In this document: in pieces, positions 62,744-64,000 of the stretch | Position numbering within the stretch: the stretch's first letter is position 1 | Layout: the number at the start of each line of letters is the position of its first letter | DNA from: Rhizobium phaseoli | Lineage (GTDB): Bacteria; Pseudomonadota; Alphaproteobacteria; Rhizobiales; Rhizobiaceae | Assembly (NCBI RefSeq): GCF_003985125.1 | Contig: NZ_ML133568.1 | Location: 186,001-250,000 of the forward strand | DNA length: 64,000 bases | Direction: 5' to 3' | Notes under the pieces: model-generated | The model's database searches: none | The model's input: only the letters and a program-made list of their open reading frames with translations | Told to the model about the DNA's origin: nothing | Position numbers and translations under genes: made by a program

Positions 62744-63058
62744 TTTGGCTTTTTCCAGCGTGACTTTGCGCAGCACATTGTGGCTGTCGCGAACCCGGAT
62801 CTCGATGGCCTTGCTTTTATTCCCTTTTTTCACCTCCGTACACACTGCTGCCACCGCCGGAAACAATGGGTCGTGAAGATCACTCATTCCAAGAGTGGCT
62901 GCAGCTTTTTCTGCCGATTCTGCCGTCATGTTGAAGCCGCATGACGATTTCGTAAAACTGTGAAAATAGAATGCCGCTGCGGCTCTGCGATCGTCAGCCT
63001 GAGCATGACCCGTCGCAGCAAGAACAAGCGCGATAGCGCCCAAAATACGCAGCTTCAC
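62732..63058 (-). CDS. Small secreted hypothetical protein
   Basis: A 108-residue precursor with a signal peptide (LRILGAIALVLAATGHAQA, cleavage likely before DDRR). The mature part has two cysteines (SSCGFN and AAVCTEV) that could form a disulfide, and a basic C-terminus (VTLEKAKWW). I do not recognise the family. It is convergent to the cyclase gene and overlaps the cyclase remnant. In the 204 bp upstream I see no other gene. Confidence 0.65.
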   Translation of the reverse strand: MKLRILGAIALVLAATGHAQADDRRAAAAFYFHSFTKSSCGFNMTAESAEKAAATLGMSDLHDPLFPAVAAVCTEVKKGNKSKAIEIRVRDSHNVLRKVTLEKAKWWQ

Positions 63059-63262
63059 TATACTACCCCTAAATTACAATTTTTGAGCGCACTACAACTT
63101 CGCGCATTTCCGAAGTCAATTGTCTGCAGTTCGAAACCACAATTCTTTCAGCGTTCGATCGGAAGAAGGGCTATGACAGCCGGGGCATTCAATCGGGCGC
63201 GGCATGCGCCCTGCCGGTTGAGAGGTGACGATGCCCAATATTCTGCCGGCACTTCCACCCCC

Positions 63263-64000
63263 TTAAACAAGTTTCTTCGCCTCTGCCCGCGTATGCTCGT
63301 GATACTTATTCTCCCGCACCGTTCCGAACAGCTTCAAGCTCTCCAGATGCTCACGCTGGGCGCGATAGAATTCGTTGAGGAAGAGCAGTTCCTGGCCGGG
63401 CTTGACGGTGTCGGGATAGCGTATCCTTCGGGTAATGGTGCGCACGATCTGGACGATCTCTTGGCTCTGGGCGTTCTTTGTCGTGTCGCGAAGCACGTCT
63501 TCCAGCGTCTGCAGCTCATATTTGCCGTAAACATCGAGATGCTGGGGCAAGAATTCGAATTCCAGCTGCGCGGCGGCGGTGGGTGCGGACAGTGCGAGGT
63601 CGGACAAAAGCACCGAGCGCGGATTATCGATGACCAACGTGCCGGCGATGATGTCGCCAAGGCGTTGCCGGCGCCGGTTGGCGAGCGGCACGATCACCAC
63701 CACCAGAAGCCAGGCGCTCGTCAAAACGATTTCCCATCCCGACTGAGTGGCGACCGATGCCAGAAGGCTCATCGGGCCGAAGATCTCCACCTCTTTCATC
63801 AGGTTGCGCGCGGTCACCTGGTGCGGCGTCAGCCGCCGTCCGCCGGCGTTGATGACGCGGATGCCGGTTATCTTTTTTCCGAGCGTACGCCCGTTCCAGA
63901 TGAGCTCCGAGAGAATGTAATAGGGGGTCCGCACCAGGAAGCCCAGCAGGACGATCAGCATCGCCTCGACGTTCGAAGGCAGGATTCCTGTGAAGGCGAT
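63263..64000 (-). CDS. RDD-family membrane protein, N-terminus beyond the window
   Basis: The frame is open from 64000 and ends at 63263 with 245 residues visible. The RDD-type segment reads LIVLLGFLVRTPYYILSELIWNGRTLGKKITGIRVINAGGRRLTPHQVTARNLMKEVEIFGPMSLLASVA, then a helix WEIVLTSAWLLVVVIVPLANRRRQRLGDIIAGTLVID. The GKK-ITGIRVI and RLGDIIAGTLV blocks are the family hallmarks. The last 120 residues are soluble and charged. Function is unknown; relatives are thought to transport ions or solutes. The true start is outside the window. Confidence 0.8.
   Translation of the reverse strand: MAFTGILPSNVEAMLIVLLGFLVRTPYYILSELIWNGRTLGKKITGIRVINAGGRRLTPHQVTARNLMKEVEIFGPMSLLASVATQSGWEIVLTSAWLLVVVIVPLANRRRQRLGDIIAGTLVIDNPRSVLLSDLALSAPTAAAQLEFEFLPQHLDVYGKYELQTLEDVLRDTTKNAQSQEIVQIVRTITRRIRYPDTVKPGQELLFLNEFYRAQREHLESLKLFGTVRENKYHEHTRAEAKKLV

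Overview
The window looks like a GC-rich alphaproteobacterium of the Rhizobium/Agrobacterium group, most likely Rhizobium. The reasons are an agp-type alpha-galactoside operon with an AraC activator, a pcaDCHGB operon opposite pcaQ, a five-step hut pathway using HutF and HutG, and intergenic palindromic repeats typical of rhizobia. Whether it is chromosome or a large plasmid cannot be told from the sequence. There is no rRNA, tRNA, phage, transposase or CRISPR array; nearly all of it is catabolic, transport and regulatory genes.

Layout. 1-10166: a sugar-acid type cluster. Three enolase-superfamily genes and an FCD-type GntR regulator read leftward; a CUT1 sugar ABC transporter, a fourth enolase-superfamily dehydratase (galactonate-dehydratase-like) and an RraA-like aldolase read rightward. 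10254-20467: an alpha-galactoside operon (GH4 glycosidase, agpA, agpB, agpC, agpD, second GH4) with the divergent AraC regulator agpT. 20493-26933: a methyltransferase, three small genes, a dimethylglycine/sarcosine dehydrogenase-like flavoprotein, a PAP2 phosphatase and a secreted hypothetical protein.

26942-40913: histidine region. A leftward polar amino-acid ABC transporter ends in an unusual HutH paralogue that lacks the MIO-forming Ala-Ser-Gly. Two HutC-type repressors, hutF, and the operon hutI-hutH-hutG-hutU-hutD follow. Together they convert histidine through urocanate, imidazolonepropionate, formiminoglutamate and formylglutamate to glutamate. TGTATA-type palindromes, the probable HutC operators, mark the two divergent promoter regions. 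41089-47829: a J-domain protein, an AraC/MFS/Ogt group, a DUF899 protein with three upstream palindromes, small genes, a hydrolase and a RES/Xre toxin-antitoxin pair.

47901-53413: pcaQ and pcaDCHGB, which take protocatechuate to beta-ketoadipate. An array of palindromic repeats of about 0.5 kb separates the likely PcaQ operator from pcaD. 53716-64000: a metallo-hydrolase, a GFA protein, an alpha/beta hydrolase, a deacetylase plus glycosyltransferase pair, two membrane class III nucleotide cyclases (one fused to a cytochrome-b-like membrane domain and a [2Fe-2S] ferredoxin domain), an FkbM methyltransferase, a small secreted protein and the end of an RDD-family membrane protein.

Most starts were set by ribosome binding sites. 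Functions are inferred from motifs and context; no searches were run. The most unusual items are the MIO-less HutH paralogue, the cytochrome-ferredoxin-cyclase fusion, the repeat array splitting the pcaQ-pcaD control region, and the four-member enolase-superfamily cluster.
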